Source: Rhizobium esperanzae (GTDB taxonomy: Bacteria > Pseudomonadota > Alphaproteobacteria > Rhizobiales > Rhizobiaceae). From it: 64,000 bases of DNA. Both the position numbers and the translations under genes were made by a program. The notes under the pieces are model-generated. The model saw only the letters and a program-made list of their open reading frames with translations, was not told where the DNA came from and did no database searches. The stretch is taken from NCBI RefSeq assembly GCF_002204185.1, contig NZ_MXPU01000001.1, forward strand, positions 310,001 through 374,000, written 5' to 3'. Positions 53,134-61,669 of this stretch are shown piece after piece; positions within the stretch are counted from its first letter, which is position 1; each line of letters starts with the position of its first letter.

Positions 53134-54414
53134 GTGGCGGCCGTCGATCAGAAGGCAGCGAGTTTCGCCGTGGCGGGCAACCGCCTCGAGGCGGCCGGGG
53201 GAACGTCGCGCATCGACCATCCGGTGCTCTGGCTCGGCCTGCTTTCGATGCTCTATAACGGCATTCTTGCCTTCATCAACCACAACATCATGCCGCTGTC
53301 GATGACGCATGTCGCCGCCAGCGAAGGCCTGATTCTGGCAGGCGCCATCATCTACATCCTCCATAAGGGGATCTACGAGACGGATCTGCCGGCCTTCCTG
53401 TTCCTGCTGTTCACGCTTGTCGTGACCGTCTATGTCAGCGTGCTCAACCGCATGCCGTTCGTCGATCATTTCCGCAACGTGCTGATCATCTTCTGCTTTA
53501 CCGGCCTCGGCGGCTGGAGCAACGAGAGAACGATGAAGCTGGCCTTCCGCTGGGCAAGCCTCGTCGTGCTGATCTTCCTGATCTTCGAGATCATCAGCGT
53601 GCCTTTCTATGTCAGCATCGTGCATCCGTCCGATTATTTCGCCAATACGCGCGGGCTGCTGCCGCTGAGCTACAACAAGACGGGCCTTTTCCAGAATGCG
53701 CTCGGCTTTCCCGAGCGCTTTTCCTTCGGCATCATCGACCATCGCTCGTCGTCGATTTTCCTCGAACAGGTGTCGCTTGCCAATTTTTGCGGCGTGATCG
53801 CGATCTACCTGATTTCCATGTGGGAAAGATTGGGGTGCTGGGACCGGCTGCTCTTCATCAGCACGGCGGTGCTGATCCTGGTGACGAACGATACACGCAC
53901 CATGCTGATCTTCTGTTTTGCCTGTATCGTCGGCTATTTCGTCTTTCCGAAGATCCCGCGGAATTTCAATCTGGCGCTGATGCCGCTGATCGTCGTCGCA
54001 GGTTTCGTCGTCTATACCCTCAAACCCAATGCGACGGGCGACAATTTCACCGGCCGCATCAATCTGACGATGAAGAAGATCATGGAGCTCGATCCTCTCG
54101 CCGTGCTCGGGCTTTCGGTCGACAGGGTCGCCGAGTTCGCCGACAGCGGCTATGTCTATCTGATCTACGCGGCGACGATCTTCGGCGTCGTCGCTCTCTG
54201 GCTGTTCGTCTGCCTCTTCCCCGCCGGGCGTACGGCGGCGCAGCGGCGCTGCGCCCATTCACTTTCTCTTTTCATTTTTCTGAATATGATGATCGGGGGG
54301 ACCGCCGTTTTCTCGATGAAGATCGCCGGCCTCTTGTGGTTCGTCGTCGGATATATGCGCTTCCACGACAGCCCACGCATCCGACAGGGTCGTGCGGTAG
54401 ATGTACTGAGTTGA
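53134..54414 (+). CDS. Polytopic polysaccharide polymerase / O-antigen-ligase-like protein
   Basis: A 426-residue integral membrane protein with about ten helices. It has the layout of exopolysaccharide polymerases (Wzy, ExoQ-like) and O-antigen ligases, with a large periplasmic loop around residues 190-220 (SYNKTGLFQNALGFPERFSFG) and HRSSSIFLEQVSLANF. Such proteins are too diverse for specific motifs, so the role rests on topology and context. The GTG at 53134 follows GGGGAA and is 2 bp after the GH5 stop; the frame is open further upstream inside the GH5 gene but is not coding there. Confidence 0.7.
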   Translation: MAAVDQKAASFAVAGNRLEAAGGTSRIDHPVLWLGLLSMLYNGILAFINHNIMPLSMTHVAASEGLILAGAIIYILHKGIYETDLPAFLFLLFTLVVTVYVSVLNRMPFVDHFRNVLIIFCFTGLGGWSNERTMKLAFRWASLVVLIFLIFEIISVPFYVSIVHPSDYFANTRGLLPLSYNKTGLFQNALGFPERFSFGIIDHRSSSIFLEQVSLANFCGVIAIYLISMWERLGCWDRLLFISTAVLILVTNDTRTMLIFCFACIVGYFVFPKIPRNFNLALMPLIVVAGFVVYTLKPNATGDNFTGRINLTMKKIMELDPLAVLGLSVDRVAEFADSGYVYLIYAATIFGVVALWLFVCLFPAGRTAAQRRCAHSLSLFIFLNMMIGGTAVFSMKIAGLLWFVVGYMRFHDSPRIRQGRAVDVLS

Positions 54415-54466
54415 CCGCAGCGGCACGGTAAACGCGACCGCGCGAGCCCGAGGAGCAAGACATCAG

Positions 54467-55483
54467 ATGCTTGTCCAGCTTCAATATCTGCGCGCGGTTG
54501 CGGCGCTGATGGTTGTTTATTTCCATGCGATATTGCAGCTTGCCAAGGTCAATCCCGCCGTCGATGCCACGGCTTTTCTTTATGGCGAAACCGGCGTCGA
54601 CATCTTCTTCGTCCTCAGCGGTTTCGTGATGTGGCTGACGACGAGCGGGCGCGCGATCAGCCCCATCGATTTCGCCCGCCGCCGCATCAGGAGGATCGTC
54701 CCGCTCTATTGGCTGGCAACATTGTTTTCGGCTGTCGTGGCGCTGGCGGCCCCGTCATTGTTGAAATCGACGGTGTTCGACCTTCCGCATCTCATCGCCT
54801 CGCTGCTCTTTCTGCCATGGGCCAATGCCGCCGATCCAAGCACGATCACCCCCGTCGTCGTGCCGGGCTGGACACTGAATTACGAGATGTTCTTCTATTT
54901 CATCTTTGCGCTGCTGCTGCCGCTCTCGGAAACCCGCCGGATTCCAGTAATGTTTGCCGTCTTTGCGGTGATCCTGATTGCCTGCCGGGTGCTGCCGGAA
55001 ACGACGGCCACCCGGTTCTACGGCGAACCGATCATGCTGGAGTTCCTCGCCGGCGTCGTGCTCGGCTGGCTTTACGGGCAGAAGGTGCTTCTTCCGAACC
55101 GGTGGGCATGGGCGGCACTGGCCACGGGTTTTGTGTTCCTCTTCATCAACGAAGCGCTGATGCCGCCGGAGAGCCGGTTCTACGCCTGGGGAATTCCGGC
55201 GATCTTCATCATCTACGGGGCAGTTTCCATCGACTTTTCCCGGCTGCCCTTTCTGGGATGGCTGAACTATCTCGGCGACTGCTCCTACAGCATCTATATC
55301 ACCCACGCTTTCACGCTCGCTTTCCTGAGGGTGGCTTCGGACCGCCTGCCGCTCGGCATCCTGCAGCAGCCGGTGCTCTTCGTGATCCTGTCGCTGGTGC
55401 TGTCGTCAATCGGCGGCGCAATCATTCATGAAATCACCACGCCGCGCCGGAAGGTCGCCGTGGCAAGCCGTCCGCCGGCCTAA
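54467..55483 (+). CDS. Acyltransferase-3 family membrane O-acyltransferase (ExoZ/OafA-like)
   Basis: A 338-residue membrane protein with about ten helices. The N-terminal QYLRAVAALMVVYFHAIL has the conserved Arg and His of acyltransferase-3 proteins, then GETGVDIFFVLSGFVMWL and RRRIRRIVPLYWLATL. ExoZ acetylates succinoglycan and OafA acetylates O-antigen, so this probably acetylates the polysaccharide of the cluster. It follows the polymerase gene by 52 bp. Confidence 0.87.
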   Translation: MLVQLQYLRAVAALMVVYFHAILQLAKVNPAVDATAFLYGETGVDIFFVLSGFVMWLTTSGRAISPIDFARRRIRRIVPLYWLATLFSAVVALAAPSLLKSTVFDLPHLIASLLFLPWANAADPSTITPVVVPGWTLNYEMFFYFIFALLLPLSETRRIPVMFAVFAVILIACRVLPETTATRFYGEPIMLEFLAGVVLGWLYGQKVLLPNRWAWAALATGFVFLFINEALMPPESRFYAWGIPAIFIIYGAVSIDFSRLPFLGWLNYLGDCSYSIYITHAFTLAFLRVASDRLPLGILQQPVLFVILSLVLSSIGGAIIHEITTPRRKVAVASRPPA

Positions 55484-55791
55484 CCCTTCGGATCCACTTT
55501 CCGTCCTTCACATGCTTGGTTTCCCGCCTCCCGATGTCGCAAATTGCTCATCAGCTTTCAGCGACATGCTTTAATTTCATTCACTGAAGGCGAGAATACA
55601 CATCCGTGCGGCGCTGGCGGCACAGCGTTTTGAGCAACTTCTCCTAAGCTGATCCGGCGATGAGAGAACTTGCAGGAACGTGATGGTTTATCTTGCAATT
55701 TGTCGCATAAATGAAAGTGCGCCGGCCTATTCGCGGCACGGGCTTTGATCTAAGCACGGGCTGCGGCCTCCAAGAGGGAAGAGGGAGAGAC
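55484..55791. other. Intergenic region upstream of purU
   Basis: This 308-bp gap holds the probable purU promoter. CAAATTGC (55540-55547) recurs inverted as GCAATTTG (55695-55702), and TGTCGCA occurs next to each copy. This could be a regulatory motif, but the match is short. No gene or terminator was recognised. Confidence 0.4.
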
Positions 55792-56676
55792 ATGAAAAGC
55801 TATGTGTTGACGGTATCCTGCAAATCGACGCGCGGCATCGTTGCGGCGATTTCGAGCTATCTGGCCGAGAAGGGCTGCAACATCATCGACAGCTCGCAGT
55901 TCGATGACCTCGATACCGGCAGGTTCTTCATGCGCGTCAGCTTCATTTCCGAGGAAGGACTTTCCGGTTCCGCGATCAGCGCCGATTTTGCTGCCGTCGC
56001 CGCGCCCTTCGAGATGGAGTACGAATTCCACGACAGCGAGAGCCGCATGAAGGTGCTCTTGATGGTGTCGCGCTTCGGCCATTGCCTCAACGACCTGCTC
56101 TACCGCTGGAAGATCGGCGCCCTGCCGATCGATATCGTCGGCGTCGTCTCCAACCATTTCGACTACCAGAAGGTCGTGGTCAATCACGACATCCCCTTCC
56201 ACCACATTAAGGTGACGAAGGAGAACAAACCGCAGGCGGAAGCCCAGCTCGTCGATCTCGTCGAGCAGACCGGCACCGAACTGATCGTGCTCGCCCGCTA
56301 CATGCAGGTTCTCTCCGACCAGCTCTGCAAGCAGATGTCGGGCAAGATCATCAACATCCACCATTCCTTCCTGCCGAGCTTCAAGGGCGCCAACCCTTAC
56401 AAGCAAGCCTATCAGCGCGGCGTCAAGCTGATCGGCGCGACCGCCCATTACGTCACCGCCGATCTCGACGAAGGCCCGATCATCGAGCAGGACACCGCCC
56501 GCATCACCCATGCGCAGTCGCCCGACGACTATGTCTCGATCGGCCGCGATGTCGAAAGCCAGGTGCTGGCGCGCGCCATCCACGCCCATATCCACCACCG
56601 CACCTTCATCAACGGCAACCGCACCGTCGTCTTCCCGGCAAGCCCCGGAAGCTACGCCTCCGAACGCATGGGGTGA
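55792..56676 (+). CDS. purU: Formyltetrahydrofolate deformylase
   Basis: A 294-residue PurU, which hydrolyses 10-formyl-THF to THF and formate and balances the one-carbon pool. The N-terminal ACT domain (about 3-80) begins YVLTVSCKSTRGIVAAISSYLAEKGCNI. The hydrolase domain has NIHHSFLPSFKGANPY (catalytic His), GATAHYV and LDEGPIIEQD. The ATG at 55792 follows GAGGGAGAG; 27 upstream in-frame codons were rejected. Residues match the family over the full length. Confidence 0.95.
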   Translation: MKSYVLTVSCKSTRGIVAAISSYLAEKGCNIIDSSQFDDLDTGRFFMRVSFISEEGLSGSAISADFAAVAAPFEMEYEFHDSESRMKVLLMVSRFGHCLNDLLYRWKIGALPIDIVGVVSNHFDYQKVVVNHDIPFHHIKVTKENKPQAEAQLVDLVEQTGTELIVLARYMQVLSDQLCKQMSGKIINIHHSFLPSFKGANPYKQAYQRGVKLIGATAHYVTADLDEGPIIEQDTARITHAQSPDDYVSIGRDVESQVLARAIHAHIHHRTFINGNRTVVFPASPGSYASERMG

Positions 56677-56702
56677 GTCGGCCGAGGCCGCGCATCTCTT
56701 TT

Positions 56703-56736
56703 GCTGGCAGACAACAATCTCCCGTTGCCTGCCAGC
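56703..56736. other. Hairpin after purU
   Basis: GCTGGCAG pairs with CTGCCAGC, and the stem continues with CAAC/GTTG beyond one mismatch, giving 12 pairs around an 8-nt loop. It lacks a T-run. It probably protects the purU mRNA end or acts as a weak terminator. Confidence 0.45.
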
Positions 56737-56795
56737 GGCAAGTATTTGATTATCGCGCTTAAGGGGTAATCGAATCATGCTGCGGGAGGGGTGTC

Positions 56796-59723
56796 ATGAC
56801 CGACGAGGCGCTTGTGGATCGCATGACGCTGCCGCGTCCCGACGTCACCGTTGCTGACGCGGAAGAAATCCTTCTTGCCCATTACAGCCTGACCGGCACG
56901 CTCGCCGAACTCGGCAGCCAGCAGGATCGGAACTACCGCGTCGACAGCGATCGCGGTCGATACGTCCTGAAGATCTGCCATGCCGCCTACGAGGTCCGCG
57001 AGCTCGAAGCGCAGAATGCCGCGCTCGATCATCTCAAGAGCCGAGAGGATGCGCCACGCGTTCCGAAGGTGATCGCCGCGAATGACGGGCGGGAAATTGT
57101 CGTCCTTACCGTGCGCGGGCGGGGCTATCAGGTCCGGCTGCTGGAATATCTGGAAGGCCAGGGACTGACGGAGATGAGATATCTGGCGCCGGCGTCCGTC
57201 GCGGCGCTTGGCGCGCTCTGCGCGAGGCTGGCGCAGGCGCTTGCCGATTTCGACCATCCGGGCCTCGACCGCAGCCTGCAGTGGGATTTACGACGCGCCG
57301 GCCCTGTCGCCGTACAGCTGCTGTCCGCCATCACCGACAGCGCTGCCCGTGACCGGATCGCCAAAACCATGGTGATGGCCGTTCGCCGCATCCAGCCCCT
57401 GGCGCCGTCGCTTCGGCTCCAGGCCGTCCATCACGACGTCACCGGCGACAATGTCGTCGGCCATTGCGACGCCCAAGGCCACACGATCCCCGATGGCGTG
57501 ATCGATTTCGGCGACATCATCCGCGGTTGGCTGGTCGGCGACCTTGCCGTCACCTGCGCTTCGCTGCTGCATCAGGCGAATGGCGATCCCTTTCATATCC
57601 TGCCCGCCGTCACCGCCTATCAGGCGATCTATCCGCTGAGCGACGACGAGCTGAAGGCGCTCTGGCCGTTGATCGTCGCGCGCGCGGTCATCCTCGTCGC
57701 CAGCAGCGAACAGCAGATGTCGATCGATCCTGATAACGATTACGTCCGCAGCAATCTCGACCGCGAGCGGGCGATCTTCGATACGGTGATGTCGGTTCCG
57801 TTCGAGCTCATGGAAGCTGCAATCCTCAAGGCGGCCGGCGCAGATGTCGCCGCCCCGTCGGCATCAGCATGGCTGCCCTTGCTGCCCGATGTCGATCCCG
57901 CCACGATCGCCTATGTCGACCTTGGCGTACAAAGTACGCATTTTTCCGCCGGCAACTGGCTGGACGCCGATATGGACTGGCGGCTGCTTGCCCGGGCTGC
58001 AACCGAAAGCGGCACGGCGGCGACGCGCTATGGTGAATATCGGCTTTCCCGCACTGCGCTCGGAAACGACGCGGGACAGGCGACCTTCGCCCTGCATGTC
58101 GACATCTGCCTTGCCGCAGGAAGCGCGGTCGCGGCACCCTTTGCTGGCCGCATCGGCTGGAAGGACCAGCATCTGACACTGACGGATGACAGCATGACCC
58201 TGCATCTCGATGGACTCAACCCCTTGGTCGAGGATGGCGTCGTGCTTGCCGCCGGCGATCCGCTCGGTTCGGTTTTCGGTGAAGCGTCGTCGCTCGGCGG
58301 CCTACGCCTCCAGCTCTGCAGCGTCGCAGGCCTCGAACCGCCGCTCTTTGCCATGCCGCGCAAGGCGCCGGCCTGGTCGGTGCTCTGCCCTTCGCCTTCA
58401 TCCCTTCTCAGCACGGGCGCGGATGCGCCGCGACCGGAGACCATTGAACTGCTCGTCAGGCGGCAGGCCCATCTCGCCAGCGCCCAGAAGAACTATTATG
58501 CCGCGCCGCCGCAGATCGAGCGCGGCTGGAAGGAGCACCTGTTCGATGTCGAGGGCCGCGCCTATCTCGACATGGTCAACAATGTCACGATCCTCGGTCA
58601 CGGCCATCCCAGGATGGCGGCGGCAATCAGCGCTCAATGGCTGCGGCTCAATACGAATTCACGCTTCCACTATGCGGCGATTGCGGAATTTTCCGAACGT
58701 CTCGCGGCGCTCGCGCCTGATGGCCTCGACGCCGTCTTCCTCGTCAACAGCGGCTCTGAGGCGAACGATCTGGCGATTCGGTTGGCGCGGGCCCATAGCG
58801 GCGCCCGCAACATGCTCTGCCTGCTCGAAGCCTATCATGGCTGGTCGGCGGCGAGCGATGCCGTCTCCACTTCGATCGCCGACAACCCGCTGGCGCTGAC
58901 CACCCGACCGGATTGGGTGCGTGCGGCCGTTTCGCCGAATACCTATCGCGGCGCGTTTCGCGGACCCGACACAGCGGCGAGCTATCTGGCCGCCGTCAAG
59001 CCGATGCTCGAGACGATCGACGCCGGCGGCCAGGGCCTTGCCGGTTTCATCTGCGAATCGGTCTACGGCAATGCCGGCGGCATTCCGTTGCCGGAAGGGT
59101 ATCTGAAGGAGATCTATGCCGAGGTGCGCGCCCGCAGCGGGCTCTGCATCGCCGACGAGGTGCAGGTCGGTTACGGCAGGCTCGGCCATTATTTCTGGGG
59201 CTTCGAACAGCAGGGGGTCGTGCCCGATATCATCACCATCGCCAAGGGCATGGGCAATGGCCATCCGCTCGGCGCCGTCATCACCAGACGGGAGATTGCG
59301 CAGTCGCTGGAGAAGGAAGGGCCTTTCTTCTCCTCCACCGGCGGCAGCCCGGTCAGCTGCGTCGCCGGCATGACGGTGCTCGATATCATGGCCGAGGAGA
59401 AGCTGCAGGAAAATGCCCGAACGGTCGGCGACCATCTGAAGGCGCGACTTGCCGCGCTGATCGACCGGCACCCGATCGCCGGCGCCGTCCACGGCATGGG
59501 TCTCTATCTCGGCCTGGAATTCGTCCGCGACAGAACGACGCTGGAGCCGGCGACGGAAGAGACGGCGGCGATCTGCGACCGCCTTCTCGACCTCGGTATC
59601 ATTATGCAGCCGACCGGCGATCACCAAAATGTGCTGAAGATCAAGCCGCCGCTCTGCCTCAGCATCGAAAGCGCGGATTTCTTCGCAGACATGCTGGAAA
59701 AGGTGCTCCAGGAAGGCTGGTGA
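56796..59723 (+). CDS. Trifunctional fusion: APH-type kinase, degenerate M23-like domain, class III aminotransferase
   Basis: A 975-residue fusion. The N-terminal APH-family kinase (about 1-350) carries catalytic HHD (212-214), N219 and DFGD (237-240). The middle domain (about 365-535) resembles the M23/lipoyl-like insert of such fusions (HVDICLAAGSAVAAPFAG) but lacks the full set of metal-binding His. The C-terminal class III PLP enzyme (about 540-975) has NSGSEANDLAIRL, CIADEVQVGYGR and PLP Lys K817 in TIAKGMGNGHP. In animals a related kinase and phospho-lyase act in sequence on hydroxylysine or phosphoethanolamine; a phosphorylate-then-eliminate reaction on an amino alcohol is inferred. 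GGGAGGGG precedes the ATG. Confidence 0.87.
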   Translation: MTDEALVDRMTLPRPDVTVADAEEILLAHYSLTGTLAELGSQQDRNYRVDSDRGRYVLKICHAAYEVRELEAQNAALDHLKSREDAPRVPKVIAANDGREIVVLTVRGRGYQVRLLEYLEGQGLTEMRYLAPASVAALGALCARLAQALADFDHPGLDRSLQWDLRRAGPVAVQLLSAITDSAARDRIAKTMVMAVRRIQPLAPSLRLQAVHHDVTGDNVVGHCDAQGHTIPDGVIDFGDIIRGWLVGDLAVTCASLLHQANGDPFHILPAVTAYQAIYPLSDDELKALWPLIVARAVILVASSEQQMSIDPDNDYVRSNLDRERAIFDTVMSVPFELMEAAILKAAGADVAAPSASAWLPLLPDVDPATIAYVDLGVQSTHFSAGNWLDADMDWRLLARAATESGTAATRYGEYRLSRTALGNDAGQATFALHVDICLAAGSAVAAPFAGRIGWKDQHLTLTDDSMTLHLDGLNPLVEDGVVLAAGDPLGSVFGEASSLGGLRLQLCSVAGLEPPLFAMPRKAPAWSVLCPSPSSLLSTGADAPRPETIELLVRRQAHLASAQKNYYAAPPQIERGWKEHLFDVEGRAYLDMVNNVTILGHGHPRMAAAISAQWLRLNTNSRFHYAAIAEFSERLAALAPDGLDAVFLVNSGSEANDLAIRLARAHSGARNMLCLLEAYHGWSAASDAVSTSIADNPLALTTRPDWVRAAVSPNTYRGAFRGPDTAASYLAAVKPMLETIDAGGQGLAGFICESVYGNAGGIPLPEGYLKEIYAEVRARSGLCIADEVQVGYGRLGHYFWGFEQQGVVPDIITIAKGMGNGHPLGAVITRREIAQSLEKEGPFFSSTGGSPVSCVAGMTVLDIMAEEKLQENARTVGDHLKARLAALIDRHPIAGAVHGMGLYLGLEFVRDRTTLEPATEETAAICDRLLDLGIIMQPTGDHQNVLKIKPPLCLSIESADFFADMLEKVLQEGW

Positions 59724-59980
59724 TCCATGCTTTCGGGCGTTAACCAAATCGATCATTTCGAGGCATCTCGATTTTTAGCGACGAGGCCCATTGTCGGAAT
59801 CAGACAGGCTTCCTATTTCTGCTGCGGCGATCGAAAGAGTTTCGATTCTGTCATGCGAATTTTACGAAGAGCTGATATGTTTCCTTCTGTAAGTTCGGGC
59901 CAGGCTGGAATGAATTTTTTCGGATCGTCGATATTTTGACACGTTTCGGAATATGTTTCCGACAGGCTATCGGTTAATTT

Positions 59981-59995
59981 CTACTAAGTTAGTAG
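59981..59995. promoter_or_regulatory. Perfect 15-bp palindrome
   Basis: CTACTAAGTTAGTAG has perfect 7-bp arms around a central G. Its size and AT-rich setting suggest a repressor operator, for example TetR/GntR type, but no regulator gene is adjacent. Confidence 0.4.
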
Positions 59996-60071
59996 ACATT
60001 GAAGACAGCCATCACCGGCCCCGGGCTCTTCCGGGACCATCGAGCGCAACGCCAACGAAAGGAAACGAGAC

Positions 60072-60167
60072 ATGATAGACATCGAAATTCTCGCCACTCT
60101 CCTTGGGCGATCTGTGCTTGGCAATGACCGTCCGGGCGCCCTCTCCCGCCCGAACTGTCGAATGTGA
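60072..60167 (+). CDS. Possible 31-residue peptide
   Basis: ATG at 60072 follows AAAGGAAACGAGAC and encodes 31 residues starting MIDIEILATLLGRS. It is short, with a basic Arg/Pro tail and no recognised relatives. It may be spurious. Confidence 0.25.
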   Translation: MIDIEILATLLGRSVLGNDRPGALSRPNCRM

Positions 60168-60245
60168 CGTTCGTCCTCCTTTCAACGGTACCAGACAAGT
60201 CAATTCGCCATGGCTGCGCATGCCCGCGCGGCAGGAGTTCTATCT

Positions 60246-60440
60246 ATGAAGAAGCAAGTTATCGAATATGCTGGCGTTCCCGTCGGCATCGTTATCCCCG
60301 ACGAAGACCGGCTGAAGTTCATCGCCGTGAAATTCCATGTCCACGACCTCGATGAGCAGCGGTTCGGTTCGCCCGACGAGGTGCGGCTGGCCATCCACGA
60401 CCTGATGACCCGCCGTCATCCGAAGCCGCTTCATGCCTGA
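60246..60440 (+). CDS. Small conserved-looking protein, unknown function
   Basis: A 64-residue protein. The ATG at 60246 follows GCAGGAG, and a strong terminator lies 41 bp after the stop, which supports it as a real transcription unit. The sequence is a mixed alpha/beta domain (MKKQVIEYAGVPVGIVIPDE, then KFIAVKFHVHDLDEQRF and SPDEVRLAIHDLMTRR). I recall similar short proteins in Rhizobium but no named family. Role unknown. Confidence 0.65.
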   Translation: MKKQVIEYAGVPVGIVIPDEDRLKFIAVKFHVHDLDEQRFGSPDEVRLAIHDLMTRRHPKPLHA

Positions 60441-60481
60441 CGGCATGCGGCCGCTACCGACTTTCGCGGCTTTTCTGATGT

Positions 60482-60516
60482 GACCGGTCCTGCCAAAAGG
60501 GCCGGTCTTGTTTTTT
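60482..60516 (+). terminator. Intrinsic terminator of the 64-residue gene
   Basis: GACCGGTCCT and AGGGCCGGTC form a 10-bp stem (one T-G wobble) with a GCCAAA loop, followed by TTGTTTTTT. It lies within the longest version of the peptidase open frame and so argues for that gene starting further downstream. Confidence 0.85.
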
Positions 60517-60566
60517 GCGGGCAATTGCAGTCCTATCGGCCGGATCAGCGCCACCAGGATCAGCCC

Positions 60567-61562
60567 TTGCCCGATCTTCTCAATCTGCTCACCGATATCG
60601 AAGGCGTTTCCGTCGGCCATGCGACCAACCTCGCGCTGGGATCCGGCGTCACGGTCATCGTCTTCGACGAGCCGGCGGTCGCATCCGGCACGGTGCTCGG
60701 CGGCGCGCCGGGCGGACGCGACACCAGTCTGCTCGACCCGTCGATGACTGTCAGTGCCGTCGATGCCTTCGTGCTCTCGGGCGGCTCGGCCTTCGGGCTC
60801 GATGCAGCCGGCGGCGTGCAGGCCGGCTTGCGCGAAGCCGGCCGCGGCTTTGCCGTGGGTACGGTGCGAATACCGATCGTGCCGCAAGCGATCCTGATGG
60901 ACTTGCTGAATGGCGGCGACAAGGATTGGGGCCTTCACTCCCCCTATCGTGAGATGGGTTATGCGGCATTGAAGGCCGCGACGAAGGGCGTATTTCCGCT
61001 CGGCACCGCCGGCGCCGGCACCGGGGCGACGACGGCCACCTTCAAGGGCGGGCTCGGCTCGGCCAGTGCCGTCAGCAGCGCCGGCCATCGCATCGCTGCG
61101 ATCGTCGCCGTCAATGCGCTCGGTTCGGCAACGATCGGCGACGGGCCGCATTTCTGGGCGGCACCCTTCGAGAAATATGGCGAATTCGGCGGGCTCGGCA
61201 TGCCTGCGACGACCGATCACCGGATGCGGCTCAAGGGGATGACTACGCCGGCAACGACGATCGGCGCGGTCGTCACCGACGCGCAGTTGACGAAGGCGGA
61301 AGCGCATCGGCTTTCACTTGCCGGTCATGACGGCCTTGCCCGGGCGCTGCTGCCGGCCCATCTGCCGCTCGACGGCGATACCGTCTTTGCCGCTTCGACG
61401 GCCAAACATTCAAGAAATGACATGGCAAGCCTGATGGAGCTTTGCCACCTCGCCACTATCGTCATGGCGCGGGCGATCGCGCGCGGCGTCTATATGGCGA
61501 GCGCCCTTCCGGCGGAAGGCGGACAAATAGCATGGCAAGACCGCTATGCTGAACGCCATTGA
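60567..61562 (+). CDS. P1-family (S58) aminopeptidase / NylC-like hydrolase
   Basis: A 331-residue N-terminal-nucleophile hydrolase of the DmpA/BapA/NylC type, which self-cleaves to an active heterodimer and removes N-terminal D- or beta-amino acids or splits amide oligomers. The start reads NLLTDIEGVSVGHATNL, the usual family N-terminus. FVLSGGSAFGLDAAGGV and GTAGAGTGATTATFKGGLGSAS follow; the nucleophile is probably the Ser in GLGSAS at the processing site. I choose TTG at 60567 because AGGAT lies 6 bp upstream and a terminator lies between it and the longer GTG start at 60480. Substrate unknown. Confidence 0.82.
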   Translation: MPDLLNLLTDIEGVSVGHATNLALGSGVTVIVFDEPAVASGTVLGGAPGGRDTSLLDPSMTVSAVDAFVLSGGSAFGLDAAGGVQAGLREAGRGFAVGTVRIPIVPQAILMDLLNGGDKDWGLHSPYREMGYAALKAATKGVFPLGTAGAGTGATTATFKGGLGSASAVSSAGHRIAAIVAVNALGSATIGDGPHFWAAPFEKYGEFGGLGMPATTDHRMRLKGMTTPATTIGAVVTDAQLTKAEAHRLSLAGHDGLARALLPAHLPLDGDTVFAASTAKHSRNDMASLMELCHLATIVMARAIARGVYMASALPAEGGQIAWQDRYAERH

Positions 61563-61669
61563 TTGAATAGGGTCTCAACCTGATAGAATGGCGGAGATAA
61601 GTGAATGCAGATCCTGCCGCTGATGTATTTTCGACGAGCTGGTGAGAACCAAATCATGTGCCGGGGGAT

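Larger units (their letters stand above)
59724..60245. other. AT-rich intergenic region, no confirmed gene
   Basis: This 522-bp stretch is noticeably AT-richer than its surroundings from about 59740 to 60000. It contains two inverted repeats (CGGAA/TTCCG at 59947-59961 and the palindrome listed separately) and small open frames with no recognised product, one at 60072-60167 behind a good ribosome site. Confidence 0.5.

Noticed and set aside
59727..59939. 70-codon frame just after the fusion gene
   Set aside because: It lacks a ribosome site, enters the AT-rich non-coding stretch, and resembles no family.
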